Assembly (NCBI GenBank): GCA_963660435.1
Contig: CAVKYI010000004.1
Location: 62,001-126,000 of the forward strand
Source: Hallerella sp963660435
GTDB lineage: Bacteria > Fibrobacterota > Fibrobacteria > Fibrobacterales > Fibrobacteraceae
Length of the DNA stretch: 64,000 bases
Direction: 5' to 3'
Shown: piece by piece, positions 26,880 through 35,423 of the stretch
How positions within the stretch are numbered: position 1 is the first letter of the stretch
Layout: every line of letters starts with the position of its first letter
Notes under the pieces: model-generated
The model's input: only the letters and a program-made list of their open reading frames with translations
What the model was told of the DNA's origin: nothing
Database searches by the model: none
Position numbers and translations under genes: made by a program

Positions 26880-27539
26880 CTATTGCCTTGTATTCAGGAT
26901 TCCGCAAAGAATCAAGTTTCGCAATTCTTCCTCGAACGATTCCATCGGCAGGCCGTGCTTCTTTGCCATATGCAGCGAATGGGGATCGAGAACGGCTCCG
27001 TGCAAAGCCGAAAGAATCATGTAGGCGGTCATTTCCACATTGTCAATTCGGAACGTTCCCTTGGAAATGCCATATTCGAGTACGCGGCAAATATATCTGT
27101 AGGCGGGGTCGAGAACTCGCTTGACAAAGAAGTCCGCCAGTTCGGGAAAATTCGAAGACTCCGCGACCACGAGCTTCGGGATTCCCGAAATCTTGCTTTT
27201 TCCGCCGACAGCTTCGAACCACTTCTGGATCAAGATCGAAAGCAATCCTTCGGCGGAGCCGTCATACTTTTCCAGGATGGCGTCGCTCGCGTCAAAGATG
27301 GAGCTGACCGTGTTCATCACGACTTCCTGAAGAATCGCTTCCTTGTTCCTGTAATAGACGTAGAGCGTTCCCGCGGTGACGCCGGCCTTTCGCGCTATCT
27401 GGCTCACCTTCGTCGCGGAATATCCCTGTTCGACGAAAAGCTCCGCGGCCGCATCCAGGATTTCCTGGGGACGGACGTCTTTCTTGCGCTGCCAACGCGG
27501 ACCTTTCGAAACTACGTTTTCGCTATATTCGGACATCAT
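26880..27539 (-). CDS. TetR-family transcriptional regulator
   Basis: 219 residues. The N-terminal TetR DNA-binding domain covers about residues 20-65: ILDAAAELFVEQGYSATKVSQIARKAGVTAGTLYVYYRNKEAIL, with the helix-turn-helix in the second half. The rest is an all-helical ligand/dimer domain of unknown ligand. Two adjacent ATG codons open the gene. It precedes recF by 6 bases, so recF may be under its autoregulated promoter; no operator was identified. Confidence 0.88.
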   Translation of the reverse strand: MMSEYSENVVSKGPRWQRKKDVRPQEILDAAAELFVEQGYSATKVSQIARKAGVTAGTLYVYYRNKEAILQEVVMNTVSSIFDASDAILEKYDGSAEGLLSILIQKWFEAVGGKSKISGIPKLVVAESSNFPELADFFVKRVLDPAYRYICRVLEYGISKGTFRIDNVEMTAYMILSALHGAVLDPHSLHMAKKHGLPMESFEEELRNLILCGILNTRQ

Positions 27540-27557
27540 GGGACAATAATAGATTTT

Positions 27558-28580
27558 TCAAATCGTTCCGCGGAATCCAAAGCTTAGAGGATTCCACAAG
27601 TCCGCCTGGGATTCGTAAACCAGGGCGTAGTCGATTTCGAAGTCGTAGCGATTCTTTCCGAATCGGATGCTGAAGCGGTAACCCAGGCCGAAAGTGTAGT
27701 TCCTGTCGTCGAAGCCAAACCGGACAAGCCCATCTTCGATCGCTTCCCATTCCACACCGAAACGTCCTGTCCAGACATGGTAATCCGGGTCAAAGACCAA
27801 AAGCGTATCCGCTACCTGATAATCCAGGGCTTCCATCCAGACGGAGATCGGGCGCGTCAAGAGCTTTGTATGGTAACCCAGGCCTATCTGCAGGACTTTC
27901 GGGCGGATACCTTCGCTTTCTTCCACCGAATTGTCGTTCGAAGCGTTGCGCGTCCACCTTGCCGAAAGATTTCTGCTAAAGCTCAGATTCCGAATCATCA
28001 CGGCAGAAGACCAGTGCTCGTTCCATTCCCGAAGCCATCCCAGGTTCAGGACGACGGGACTCTGGTAGGAATCCACAAGGCTCGCCTCTTCGTAATGCCC
28101 GGAAATGTCCAGGTTGTCATAGCTTATCGCGAAAGAGAGTCCTATCGCATCCTTTCTCGTCAGCCGATAGCCCACGCCGACAAAAGCCGTCATAAAGTAA
28201 GGCTGGGCGCTTCCGACCGTTTCGTCGTCGCTGTCGATGACTTCAAAATCCAGATCGGTCCGGTAGAGAACCGCGGCGCCGATACCCATGCGGTTTCCCA
28301 CTTTCGTTTCGACACCGAGAGAGCCGCCGGCTCTGTCCAGGTCGCGTTTTTCCGCGGCTAGCGAGTAGGCTATCGTATTCCGAAACCCGAGAATCGCCGG
28401 ATTGAAGTAGGCTGCGGGAAGAGCCGACGTATCCGCGACCCCGACATTTCCGCGTCCGAGTTCCCGTCCACCGGTTCCCATGCGCTCGACAAAGCCGTCA
28501 AATCCGCCAAGGTTCGCCTTTTTGTCCGCAAAAAGCATTCCGCAAGAAAGAAGTACGGCAAAAAAGAAAAGACGCTTCAT
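27558..28580 (-). CDS. Outer-membrane beta-barrel protein (PorV/UPF0164-like)
   Basis: 340 residues, signal peptide MKRLFFFAVLLSCGMLFA. The N-terminal RMGTGGRELGRGNVGVADTSALPAAYFNPAILGF is the Asn-Pro-containing start of PorV/FadL-like barrels; alternating strands run to a C-terminal SFGFRGTI. Last gene of a three-gene minus-strand set (LolA-like, FlgD-tail protein, barrel). GGGAGG lies 10 bases before the ATG. Possible role in type IX-like secretion or as a channel. Confidence 0.7.
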   Translation of the reverse strand: MKRLFFFAVLLSCGMLFADKKANLGGFDGFVERMGTGGRELGRGNVGVADTSALPAAYFNPAILGFRNTIAYSLAAEKRDLDRAGGSLGVETKVGNRMGIGAAVLYRTDLDFEVIDSDDETVGSAQPYFMTAFVGVGYRLTRKDAIGLSFAISYDNLDISGHYEEASLVDSYQSPVVLNLGWLREWNEHWSSAVMIRNLSFSRNLSARWTRNASNDNSVEESEGIRPKVLQIGLGYHTKLLTRPISVWMEALDYQVADTLLVFDPDYHVWTGRFGVEWEAIEDGLVRFGFDDRNYTFGLGYRFSIRFGKNRYDFEIDYALVYESQADLWNPLSFGFRGTI

Positions 28581-28581
28581 G

Positions 28582-30171
28582 CTACTTGCCTCCCAGTGTC
28601 ATCGCCTTTCCCCAGCCGACATGCCCGTGGTTGTCCTTGACCCGGACATAATAGACTCCCATCGTCACAGCGTTTCCGCCATCGTCGCGACCATCCCAAA
28701 AATCTTCCGAAGGCAGGGTGCTGCGCGTCGAACTTGCCATGCGCTCCGCGCTTTTGACTATCGTACGAACCTTGCGCATATCGTAGCTAAAGACTTCTAT
28801 CGTTATCTTGGAATTCTTGCTTACCTTGTACGAAACCATGGACTGGTTTCCCGCCCCGATTACCGAAGGGATCATCCGAATGGTTCCGAGATCGCTTTTC
28901 AGGGAAGCCTGGTTCATGATGTGCGTCCAGGTTTTTCCCGTATCGGCGGAAACGGAAATGCCCGCGCCATTTGTACAGGCGACAAGTCCTGTCACCCTTG
29001 CCGTTAGCGGAAACGACGCGACCGCGGTCACTTCGACATTCCTATCGACAACGCCCGCGTTCAATCCGTAAAGCCACTGTTCTTCGTCGTCAAAGGGGAT
29101 GGCCCCGACGCTGTCGAGTTTTAAAATCCCGCTTTTGCTGCCTTCCACGGCCGAGACGGAAAGAAAGGCCCTGTCACCGACAAAGGCGACATCGCTTGTC
29201 GTAAAGTCGCTTTTGTCATAGACGTTCTTCTGGATTTTCCCCGACGTATCGCGGAAAACGACTTCGGCAAATGGCTTTCCGCCATAAGATCGCCAGAGCC
29301 TATCTTCGGTACTCGTCTTGTAGCGCTTGCTCGTCTCCACGACAACCTGAAAAGGAGAGCCTCCGCTCCAGACTCCCGTCACGCGAGCCGTGTCAAGCCC
29401 CGGAACGCCGACCCTGGAAAGCTTTCTCGTCGTCATCTCCAGCGAGAAGAGTCCCCCGCCCGTCGCAAGCCAGAACGAACCTTCCGCGGCGCGTGCGATT
29501 CCATAGACCGCCGGATTGGTCGTCGAATCCACTTTCGATGAATTTTTCAGGGAATCCAGGGTAAGCGTTTTCGCGTTCACCACAAAGTGCGAACGCCTGG
29601 GAGAGTTTACGCCCGCACTGACGTCTTCCTTGAGAAGTCCGTAAATGCCACGCGCCATCCACAAGGCGTTCGAGGAAGAATCGAAGGCGAACCCGGAAAC
29701 CGCATGGGCCATTTCCGGGTGCTCGGGAAATTCTCCCGGGGGCGTCGGAAGAGATCTGGAAGTTACGGCATTCGAGGCGCGACCGCTAAAATAGCCCCAC
29801 GGGACGAGATAGCCCGAATCGCTTTCCAGGACAAGCGGCACGACAAAGCCCAGTTTCCCGGCACTTGCAAAGGGAGTCCGCCGATGCTCCGCGGTCACGT
29901 CCGAAAAGACTCCGTCCTGGACCGGCGTGATGGAATCCGGCAAAAGCTCCGTCGTCATCTTCGAGACGTTGACATTTTCCGCGCCGAGCGCAAGGCTTAC
30001 CAGCGTGATGCCGCTACCGGACGTTCCACGGCTGACAACCCAGAGAGAACCCGTCGATGGGCCGGGCCCCGCGGAATAGGTAAAGTTACTCGCAAAGCCG
30101 TCATCCGACGCAAAGAGCGCAGAAACGAGAGCCAAGAAAGACAGACATAACTTCATGGTTCGAAAATTCAT
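28582..30171 (-). CDS. Secreted protein with FlgD-Ig-like C-terminal domain
   Basis: 529 residues. Signal peptide within MNFRTMKLCLSFLALVSALFA. The middle resembles a two-component-regulator-like beta-propeller (repeated SxxxLWMARGIYGL, GSFWLATGGGLFSL, SGKTWTHI). The C-terminus KITIEVFSYDMRKVRTIV with WDGRDDGGNAVTMGVYYVRV is a FlgD-Ig-like fold used as a sorting/anchoring tail in type IX-type secreted proteins. The ATG at 30171 follows the LolA-like stop by 4 bases and has AGGA upstream. Probably a surface-exposed sensor or binding protein; function unknown. Confidence 0.65.
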   Translation of the reverse strand: MNFRTMKLCLSFLALVSALFASDDGFASNFTYSAGPGPSTGSLWVVSRGTSGSGITLVSLALGAENVNVSKMTTELLPDSITPVQDGVFSDVTAEHRRTPFASAGKLGFVVPLVLESDSGYLVPWGYFSGRASNAVTSRSLPTPPGEFPEHPEMAHAVSGFAFDSSSNALWMARGIYGLLKEDVSAGVNSPRRSHFVVNAKTLTLDSLKNSSKVDSTTNPAVYGIARAAEGSFWLATGGGLFSLEMTTRKLSRVGVPGLDTARVTGVWSGGSPFQVVVETSKRYKTSTEDRLWRSYGGKPFAEVVFRDTSGKIQKNVYDKSDFTTSDVAFVGDRAFLSVSAVEGSKSGILKLDSVGAIPFDDEEQWLYGLNAGVVDRNVEVTAVASFPLTARVTGLVACTNGAGISVSADTGKTWTHIMNQASLKSDLGTIRMIPSVIGAGNQSMVSYKVSKNSKITIEVFSYDMRKVRTIVKSAERMASSTRSTLPSEDFWDGRDDGGNAVTMGVYYVRVKDNHGHVGWGKAMTLGGK

Positions 30172-30175
30172 TTTC

Positions 30176-30808
30176 CTACCGCATATCGATGACATCGACA
30201 CCCTTTGCCGGAACCAGTACAAAATCCGAAACCTTGACGCTGTCCACGCGCTTCAGGTTCGAAATATCGTAAGTCGAAACATTGCGGAGCGGATCCACGA
30301 TCACGAGCCGCATGGGAGAAGCGTCTGCCGCCGAAAGCCACACTTCCATTTCGGCAAAATCCTTGCCGTAGCGAGAGGCGTCGAGCCTAACCGCGTTCGC
30401 CTGCTTTCCGCCGATCTTTTCCCGCTTCATCTCGATAGGCTTGCACGAAAGATACTTGAACAGCAGCTCCGACGGATGCATGTTGCTTTCCATGTCTTCC
30501 AGGAGCTTCAGGAGAACCTGGTTCGTTTCCTTGTTCCACTGCCAAAAATTCTTGCCGTCGCAATAGATTTCCATTCCCGAGATCTTCAGCCGGAACATGT
30601 CTTTTCCGGTAACGAGCAGATTGCCGCCCTGGATGCCCGTTTCCGGGGAACCCGCATAATCCACCCGAACCCGAAAGTCAAGGCTCCAGGCCTTGCCCGA
30701 ATCGAACCATTTCCTGGAAAGGGCCATGACGGAATCCGCCGGAGCGGCAAACGCGCATACGGCAGGCAAGAGGCAGAGCGGCAGAAGAAATCGATTGAAA
30801 AATCCCAT
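30176..30808 (-). CDS. LolA-like outer-membrane lipoprotein carrier
   Basis: 210 residues. Signal peptide FLLPLCLLPAVCAFA. The mature protein has the LolA-like order of features: FRVRVDYAGSPETGIQGGNLLVTGKDMFRLKISGMEIYCDGKNFWQWN, then KLLEDMESNMHPSELLFKYL, and a C-terminal VWLSAADASPMRLVIVD. LolA ferries lipoproteins across the periplasm. It leads a tight operon (4 and 1-base gaps). The ATG at 30808 has no clear ribosome site. It is divergent from the porin-like gene. Confidence 0.75.
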   Translation of the reverse strand: MGFFNRFLLPLCLLPAVCAFAAPADSVMALSRKWFDSGKAWSLDFRVRVDYAGSPETGIQGGNLLVTGKDMFRLKISGMEIYCDGKNFWQWNKETNQVLLKLLEDMESNMHPSELLFKYLSCKPIEMKREKIGGKQANAVRLDASRYGKDFAEMEVWLSAADASPMRLVIVDPLRNVSTYDISNLKRVDSVKVSDFVLVPAKGVDVIDMR

Positions 30809-30905
30809 AATACGGGCTAATTTACAAAAAGGAACGCGGAACCGATGGATTCTTTTCGAGCATATTTCTATTTTGCAGAGCAAATTGTCTTTTGCAAAGG
30901 AAACT

Positions 30906-32006
30906 ATGTTCAAGCATTTCAGCTTTTTTGTTTTTCTTTCCGCAGTCGCCGCTTTCGCTGTCGATGTTGAACTGCACGGCGATATCGATGCGGACTACGC
31001 GACATACTGGGACAAGGATTTCAGCCCGACCAACGCGGCAAACCAGGATATCAAGCTCGAAGGAAAGGTCCTCCTTGACGAAAACGTTTCCGTAAGCATC
31101 AAGGGACGTTCGCACAGCAACTACGTGACGAAAGGCGATTCGGGAATTTCCATGGTCCGCCACGAGAATCGCGCAACGGCGATGGGCGACGCGGAAAACC
31201 GCTGGACCGCCTTTGACTTTGACGGCATCCAGTTCGCGTGGCAGTTCACGCCGCTCGTTCGCGTGGTTTTCGGCGATCTCACTTACAGCGCCGGCGGATT
31301 TTCCTATTTCTATTGGCGCGACACCGAAGACTATGCGGTCATTCTCCAGGACAAGCGCATCCGCGGTATCGGTTTCGAAGTCGAAAACGGCAAAGCCTAC
31401 ATCGGCGCGACCGAAAACAATTCGCACTCGCTCGCCACGTTCATCACCTACGGTTTCGACCTGATTTCCAAGACGGAAGAGCGATTCACGATCACCCCGA
31501 GCCTCGACTGGGTTTTCGGAAAGGAAATCAGCCGCTCCTACACCTACGCGCTCGGAACGGAAGTACAATACTCAAAGAGCACGGACCGGTTCAACTACGG
31601 AATCACGGCGACCTGGGGAATGCATCCCTACAAGGGTCACGGCGTACATTCCTTCCTCGTCGAGCCGTCCTTCAACTATCGCTTCTTCAACCTGGCCGCG
31701 AGCTATTTCCAGGCTCTTCTCGCCGACGACGAAGCTCCCGCCGAAGACCAGATTTTCACGGAAGACCAGAGGATGTTCTACATCGAACCGTCGCTTGACC
31801 TGCACAAGAAGTTTTCGATGGGTCTCGCCTACGAGTTCCACGATCCGAGCCAGGAAGTCGGAAACGACAGCCGCCACTTTGTCGGACCGTCCTTCTATCT
31901 CTACCCGACCGTCGAAGCGGAAATCGTCTTCTGGGGTGGCTACAACATCTGCTCCTCGGGATCGAACCACGTTTCGATGGGAATCAGCGGACACGTTGAA
32001 TTCTAG
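30906..32006 (+). CDS. Outer-membrane porin-like beta-barrel
   Basis: 366 residues. Signal peptide MFKHFSFFVFLSAVAAFA; mature protein starts VDVELHGDIDADYATYWDKDF. Regular amphipathic strands rich in Tyr/Phe alternate with charged loops, and the last residues GISGHVEF end in the C-terminal Phe favoured by barrel proteins. No family-specific motif seen; probably a 14-18 strand porin. AAAGGA lies 4 bases before the ATG. The OpgC-like gene overlaps its 3' end. Confidence 0.7.
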   Translation: MFKHFSFFVFLSAVAAFAVDVELHGDIDADYATYWDKDFSPTNAANQDIKLEGKVLLDENVSVSIKGRSHSNYVTKGDSGISMVRHENRATAMGDAENRWTAFDFDGIQFAWQFTPLVRVVFGDLTYSAGGFSYFYWRDTEDYAVILQDKRIRGIGFEVENGKAYIGATENNSHSLATFITYGFDLISKTEERFTITPSLDWVFGKEISRSYTYALGTEVQYSKSTDRFNYGITATWGMHPYKGHGVHSFLVEPSFNYRFFNLAASYFQALLADDEAPAEDQIFTEDQRMFYIEPSLDLHKKFSMGLAYEFHDPSQEVGNDSRHFVGPSFYLYPTVEAEIVFWGGYNICSSGSNHVSMGISGHVEF

Positions 32007-33042
32007 CGCATCCAGTCGGCCCGGTCGCATACTCGCCCTCGATTCCATTCGGGGGCTTCTTTTGTTACAGATGACGCTGGATCATTTTTCCGGCCCGATT
32101 TCCCATTGCCTCTACCAGTGCTTCGGATTTTTTTCCGCCGCGGAAGGATTCTTCTTTCTTTCCGGCTTTGTCGGGATGCTTGCCGTAAGGAGCAAGGCCG
32201 CGCGCGGCGAAAACTCCGGCTGGATGAGAACGCGCGCATTCCGAATCTGGAAATTTCACGTTGCGACGCTTTTTTCCATCGCCCTCCTCGCCTATTTTCT
32301 TTTCCCCTCTCTCCGAAAGTTCTTTTCCGGTCTCTACGGGCATCCGATAGGCGGAAGCCTCCTTGCCGGAATCCTCGCCTATACGCCGGAATGGATCGAC
32401 GTCCTGCCGCTCTACGTGTTTCTTCTCCTTGCCGGGTCGTTCGTTTTCCCGGCCATGATCCGGGGGCATCTGAAACTCGCCTGGGGAATATCGTTTTTCG
32501 CCTGGCTGCTTGCCCAGTTTTCCCTAAGAAGCCATGTCCTGGAAATTTTTCCCGACTGGATCTATCCGGGATTTTTCGATCTTTTCGCCTGGCAATTCGT
32601 CTATTTTTCGGGAGCGGCAATCAGCCTGCTCTGGAAATCCCAGGAACTTTCCGCGACATTCCTGCAACGCGTTTTTCCCGTTTCCGTTTTTTTCTGCGCA
32701 TTCTGCTTTCTCTGGTCACATCGTCTGCTACCGCTTCCACCGCCAGGCGACTTCTGGATTTCCAAGGAACACGTCGGCGCATTGCGCTTCCTGAACTTTC
32801 TCGCCTTCACCGGGATAATTTCGTCTATCGTTCGACGCAAGCCGAGACTTCTGGACTTTTCGCCTTGCAGGACAATCGGACGGCATAGCCTCGAAGTCTT
32901 TACCGGGCAGACCGTCTGCGTCTATCTGTGGATGGCGACACCGGCAAGATTCCAGTATCACGCGCCGTTCAACGTTTTCGCGCCCATCCTCTGCTGCGCG
33001 ATTCTCTTTGCCATCGCTAGAAGGCTAGAACGAACCCCGTGA
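31996..33042 (+). CDS. OpgC-like membrane acyltransferase
   Basis: About 348 residues, about ten membrane segments. The N-terminal signature RILALDSIRGLLLLQMTLDHF is that of OpgC, which succinylates osmoregulated periplasmic glucans; the C-terminus has GRHSLEVFTGQTV, also OpgC-like. opgG/opgH are not nearby, so the acceptor could be another glycan. The start is uncertain: a TTG at 31996 includes the whole signature and overlaps the porin gene by 11 bases, while the first ATG (32071) would cut it. It overlaps the convergent PEGA gene by 26 bases. Confidence 0.8.
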   Translation: MNSSASSRPGRILALDSIRGLLLLQMTLDHFSGPISHCLYQCFGFFSAAEGFFFLSGFVGMLAVRSKAARGENSGWMRTRAFRIWKFHVATLFSIALLAYFLFPSLRKFFSGLYGHPIGGSLLAGILAYTPEWIDVLPLYVFLLLAGSFVFPAMIRGHLKLAWGISFFAWLLAQFSLRSHVLEIFPDWIYPGFFDLFAWQFVYFSGAAISLLWKSQELSATFLQRVFPVSVFFCAFCFLWSHRLLPLPPPGDFWISKEHVGALRFLNFLAFTGIISSIVRRKPRLLDFSPCRTIGRHSLEVFTGQTVCVYLWMATPARFQYHAPFNVFAPILCCAILFAIARRLERTP

Positions 33043-34414
33043 CAAAAAGCCCGACACCGAGAACGCCGAATCCCAGCGCGACCAGTCCCTTCGTATCCCC
33101 GGAATCGTTCAGGTCCCTGTTTTTCTTCACCAGCCTCTGGGTGTCCGCGCTTTCAAAGGCGCTCTTGTTGTAAGCGGTCTTCTTGTCCGCCGCGTCGCTC
33201 CAGTCCCTTTCCGCCAGATACCAGAATACGCCGCCGGCAATGATCGGGGCGATGGAGCTCCACAGAAGGCCGCGCCCGATATAGCGGCGAGAACGTTCCC
33301 TGTCATATTCGCGCTGCATTTCCACGACGCTCGAATTATCGACGGCTTCCAGCTCCACGAACATCGGGTTCGGCATAAAGGCCCTGACTTCGACCGCGAC
33401 AGCGGTATCGAGATAGCCGACCTTCCGCAGATAGACAATCTTTTTCACCGAAGGATCCGTTTCAAACGAAACGTCCGTGATGTATTCGGGCATGACGCTT
33501 TCGTTCGGTTGCTTGTCCAGATAGACTTCGACTCCGTCGGGAATCGTCGCCACGGTCAGCTTTGTTCGCGGGCGTTCCACTTCGATGCGAACCCTGTTCA
33601 GCGAATCCGCATTGATTTTCACCGTCTGCGTTCCCCACCAGTCCACATCCTTCAGCTTTTTCTTGACCGAAATCGTGTACTTTCCCGGCTTGATTTTTCT
33701 GATGGTGTCGGGGGCTATCATGTCGAGAGGTTCGCCGTTGATGAAAAGTTCGCAGCTGTCCGGGAAAGAGGTCACGAGGAGATTCGCGCCGCCTTCGGGA
33801 TAGAGAGGTTCCTCTTCTTCGACTTCATCCGCGAAGGTAAAGTCCGACAGGGCGAGATTGACCGGTTCGCCGTTTTCGAGATTCGTCATCCGCTTCAGTT
33901 CGTACTTGAATATTCGGATGTACTTCGCCTCGACGGGAATCGCCGCTTCCCGGGCGAGAGAATCCGCCAGTTCCTTCGCACGGACGGAATCGGCTTCAGC
34001 CTTGGCCCTTGCGAGGGAATCCTCTTCGGCGCGCTTTTCCTGGGCGAGAATCGCCGCTTCGAAATCGTCCGTTTCCGCCACGGGTTTCGAAACGGAATCC
34101 GCCACGGCGAGGGAATCGGGCTGCGTGTCGGAACTGTCCGCATATTCGGGAATCGCTTCCGCATCCGGGGAATCCTCCTCGGTCGAGTCGGGGGAAATCC
34201 TGTCGAGAAGCGCCTCGTCCGCCTTTTGGATGTCGGCCTTTTCCGCGGAATCCAGCGGCAAGAGATAGACGGTATCCCGAGCGAGCTTCACGAACTTCGC
34301 ATCCTGCTCCACGGAATCGTTCGAAAGGACATAGCGCACCGGAACTTCGCGCGCAAACACGAACGCGCTCAAAATGGAGAGAGCCAACAGAAAAATTCTA
34401 AAACGAGCATTCAT
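33017..34414 (-). CDS. PEGA-domain surface protein
   Basis: 465 residues. Signal peptide MNARFRIFLLALSILSAFVFA. A long acidic, Asp/Ser/Glu-rich region (60-160) with a coiled AEEDSLARAKAEADSVRAKELADSLARE stretch precedes two PEGA-type beta domains (ANLLVTSFPDSCELFINGEPL at about 210 and TKLTVATIPDGVEVYLDKQP at about 283). Two C-terminal membrane helices follow (LLWSSIAPIIAGGVFWYL and LVALGFGVLGVGLFVTGFVLAF). PEGA domains bind surface layers or peptidoglycan; the protein probably links envelope layers. Its 3' end overlaps the OpgC-like gene by 26 bases. Confidence 0.75.
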   Translation of the reverse strand: MNARFRIFLLALSILSAFVFAREVPVRYVLSNDSVEQDAKFVKLARDTVYLLPLDSAEKADIQKADEALLDRISPDSTEEDSPDAEAIPEYADSSDTQPDSLAVADSVSKPVAETDDFEAAILAQEKRAEEDSLARAKAEADSVRAKELADSLAREAAIPVEAKYIRIFKYELKRMTNLENGEPVNLALSDFTFADEVEEEEPLYPEGGANLLVTSFPDSCELFINGEPLDMIAPDTIRKIKPGKYTISVKKKLKDVDWWGTQTVKINADSLNRVRIEVERPRTKLTVATIPDGVEVYLDKQPNESVMPEYITDVSFETDPSVKKIVYLRKVGYLDTAVAVEVRAFMPNPMFVELEAVDNSSVVEMQREYDRERSRRYIGRGLLWSSIAPIIAGGVFWYLAERDWSDAADKKTAYNKSAFESADTQRLVKKNRDLNDSGDTKGLVALGFGVLGVGLFVTGFVLAF

Positions 34415-34472
34415 ATCGGTAAAATAATTTAAATCCGTTCAAGTAGGACAGCCGATTTCGCCATTTAGGCTT

Positions 34473-35240
34473 TTAAATCTTTTCCAGTTTCGCGCAGTAG
34501 ATGGGACCGCGGCCACCGCAACGGTCGGGAAGCATCTGCAGCCCAAATTCCGTTACGTCCGTTCCCGAGATTTCCGGGGAAAGTTCCATAACTCGGACCT
34601 GTCCTTTTCGCTTCTTCAGAATCTTTCGGACCACATCGTCGTTTTCCATCCGGGTCAATGCGCAGGTGCTGTAGATCATCCGACCTCCCGGCTTCAAGGC
34701 ATCGACCGCGCTCGCAAGAAGCGCCCCTTGCGTCACCGCGATATGGGAAATGCGCTTCGGAGACCATTCCGCGAGATGCTTTTCGCTTTCCATCACATGG
34801 CGTTCCGAGGAACAGGGAGCGTCCAGGAGAATTCGGTCGAACGATTCCTTGCGATACATGCCGAAGCGCGCTCCGTCATATCCCGAGACCTTGACAATCC
34901 GGGCAAGATCCTCGGGGAGCGTATTTTCCACGTTGTGCGAAAGCCGCAAGCGGCGATCCGGGGAGCGGTCGTTCGCCTGCAACGAGCCTTTTCCCTCGAG
35001 GCATCCGGCAAGGACAAGCGTTTTTCCGCCCGGCGCCGCGCACATGTCCAGCACGTCCATGCCCGGTTCCGCGCCTAGGGACCTGGCCGCGAAGCAGGAA
35101 GCCTCGTCCAGAAAATAGGGTTCCTTTCCCGAATACCGGATAGTTTCGTAAACCGTTTCGCCCTGGAGCGCCGGGAGAAGCGCATTCCAGCGTTCTCCAA
35201 AATATTCCGAAAGAAAAGTGTAGAAATCCGCCTTGGCCAT
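34473..35240 (-). CDS. RNA cytosine-C5 methyltransferase (RsmB/NSUN family)
   Basis: 255 residues. SAM motif I is VLDMCAAPGGKTL (about 63-75), the catalytic-cysteine motif IV is LLDAPCSSERHV (about 138-149), and motif VI is IYSTCALTRMENDDVV with the second cysteine. These are diagnostic of the Nop2/Sun family. It lacks the N-terminal NusB-like domain of RsmB and the C-terminal domain of RsmF; the compact form resembles NSUN4. The target (rRNA or tRNA) cannot be told. It ends close to the PEGA gene. Confidence 0.85.
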   Translation of the reverse strand: MAKADFYTFLSEYFGERWNALLPALQGETVYETIRYSGKEPYFLDEASCFAARSLGAEPGMDVLDMCAAPGGKTLVLAGCLEGKGSLQANDRSPDRRLRLSHNVENTLPEDLARIVKVSGYDGARFGMYRKESFDRILLDAPCSSERHVMESEKHLAEWSPKRISHIAVTQGALLASAVDALKPGGRMIYSTCALTRMENDDVVRKILKKRKGQVRVMELSPEISGTDVTEFGLQMLPDRCGGRGPIYCAKLEKI

Positions 35241-35291
35241 GTGTCAAATGTAGCTAAAGTCCGCCATTTCTCCGAAGAACGCCTATCCAAC

Positions 35292-35326
35292 AAGAAAGGC
35301 CGATTCCTGAGAACCAGCCTTTTCTT
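35292..35326 (-). terminator. Intrinsic terminator of tRNA-Gln
   Basis: The minus strand reads an AAAGGC/GCCTTT stem, then CTTG, just after the tRNA. A moderate terminator. Confidence 0.6.
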
Positions 35327-35327
35327 A

Positions 35328-35398
35328 TTGAGCTACCAGGATTCGAACCTAGACAAACAGATTCAGAATCTGTTGTGCTACCATTACACCATAGCTCA
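35328..35398 (-). tRNA. tRNA-Gln (anticodon CTG)
   Basis: The minus strand folds into a cloverleaf. The acceptor stem is TGAGCTA with TAGCTCA, the anticodon stem ACAGA/TCTGT holds loop TTCTGAA (anticodon CTG), and the T-arm has TTCGAAT. CCA is not encoded. This unit is about 71 nt. Confidence 0.93.
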
Positions 35399-35423
35399 AT
35401 GGTCGAGGCAAATGTAAAAAAAT

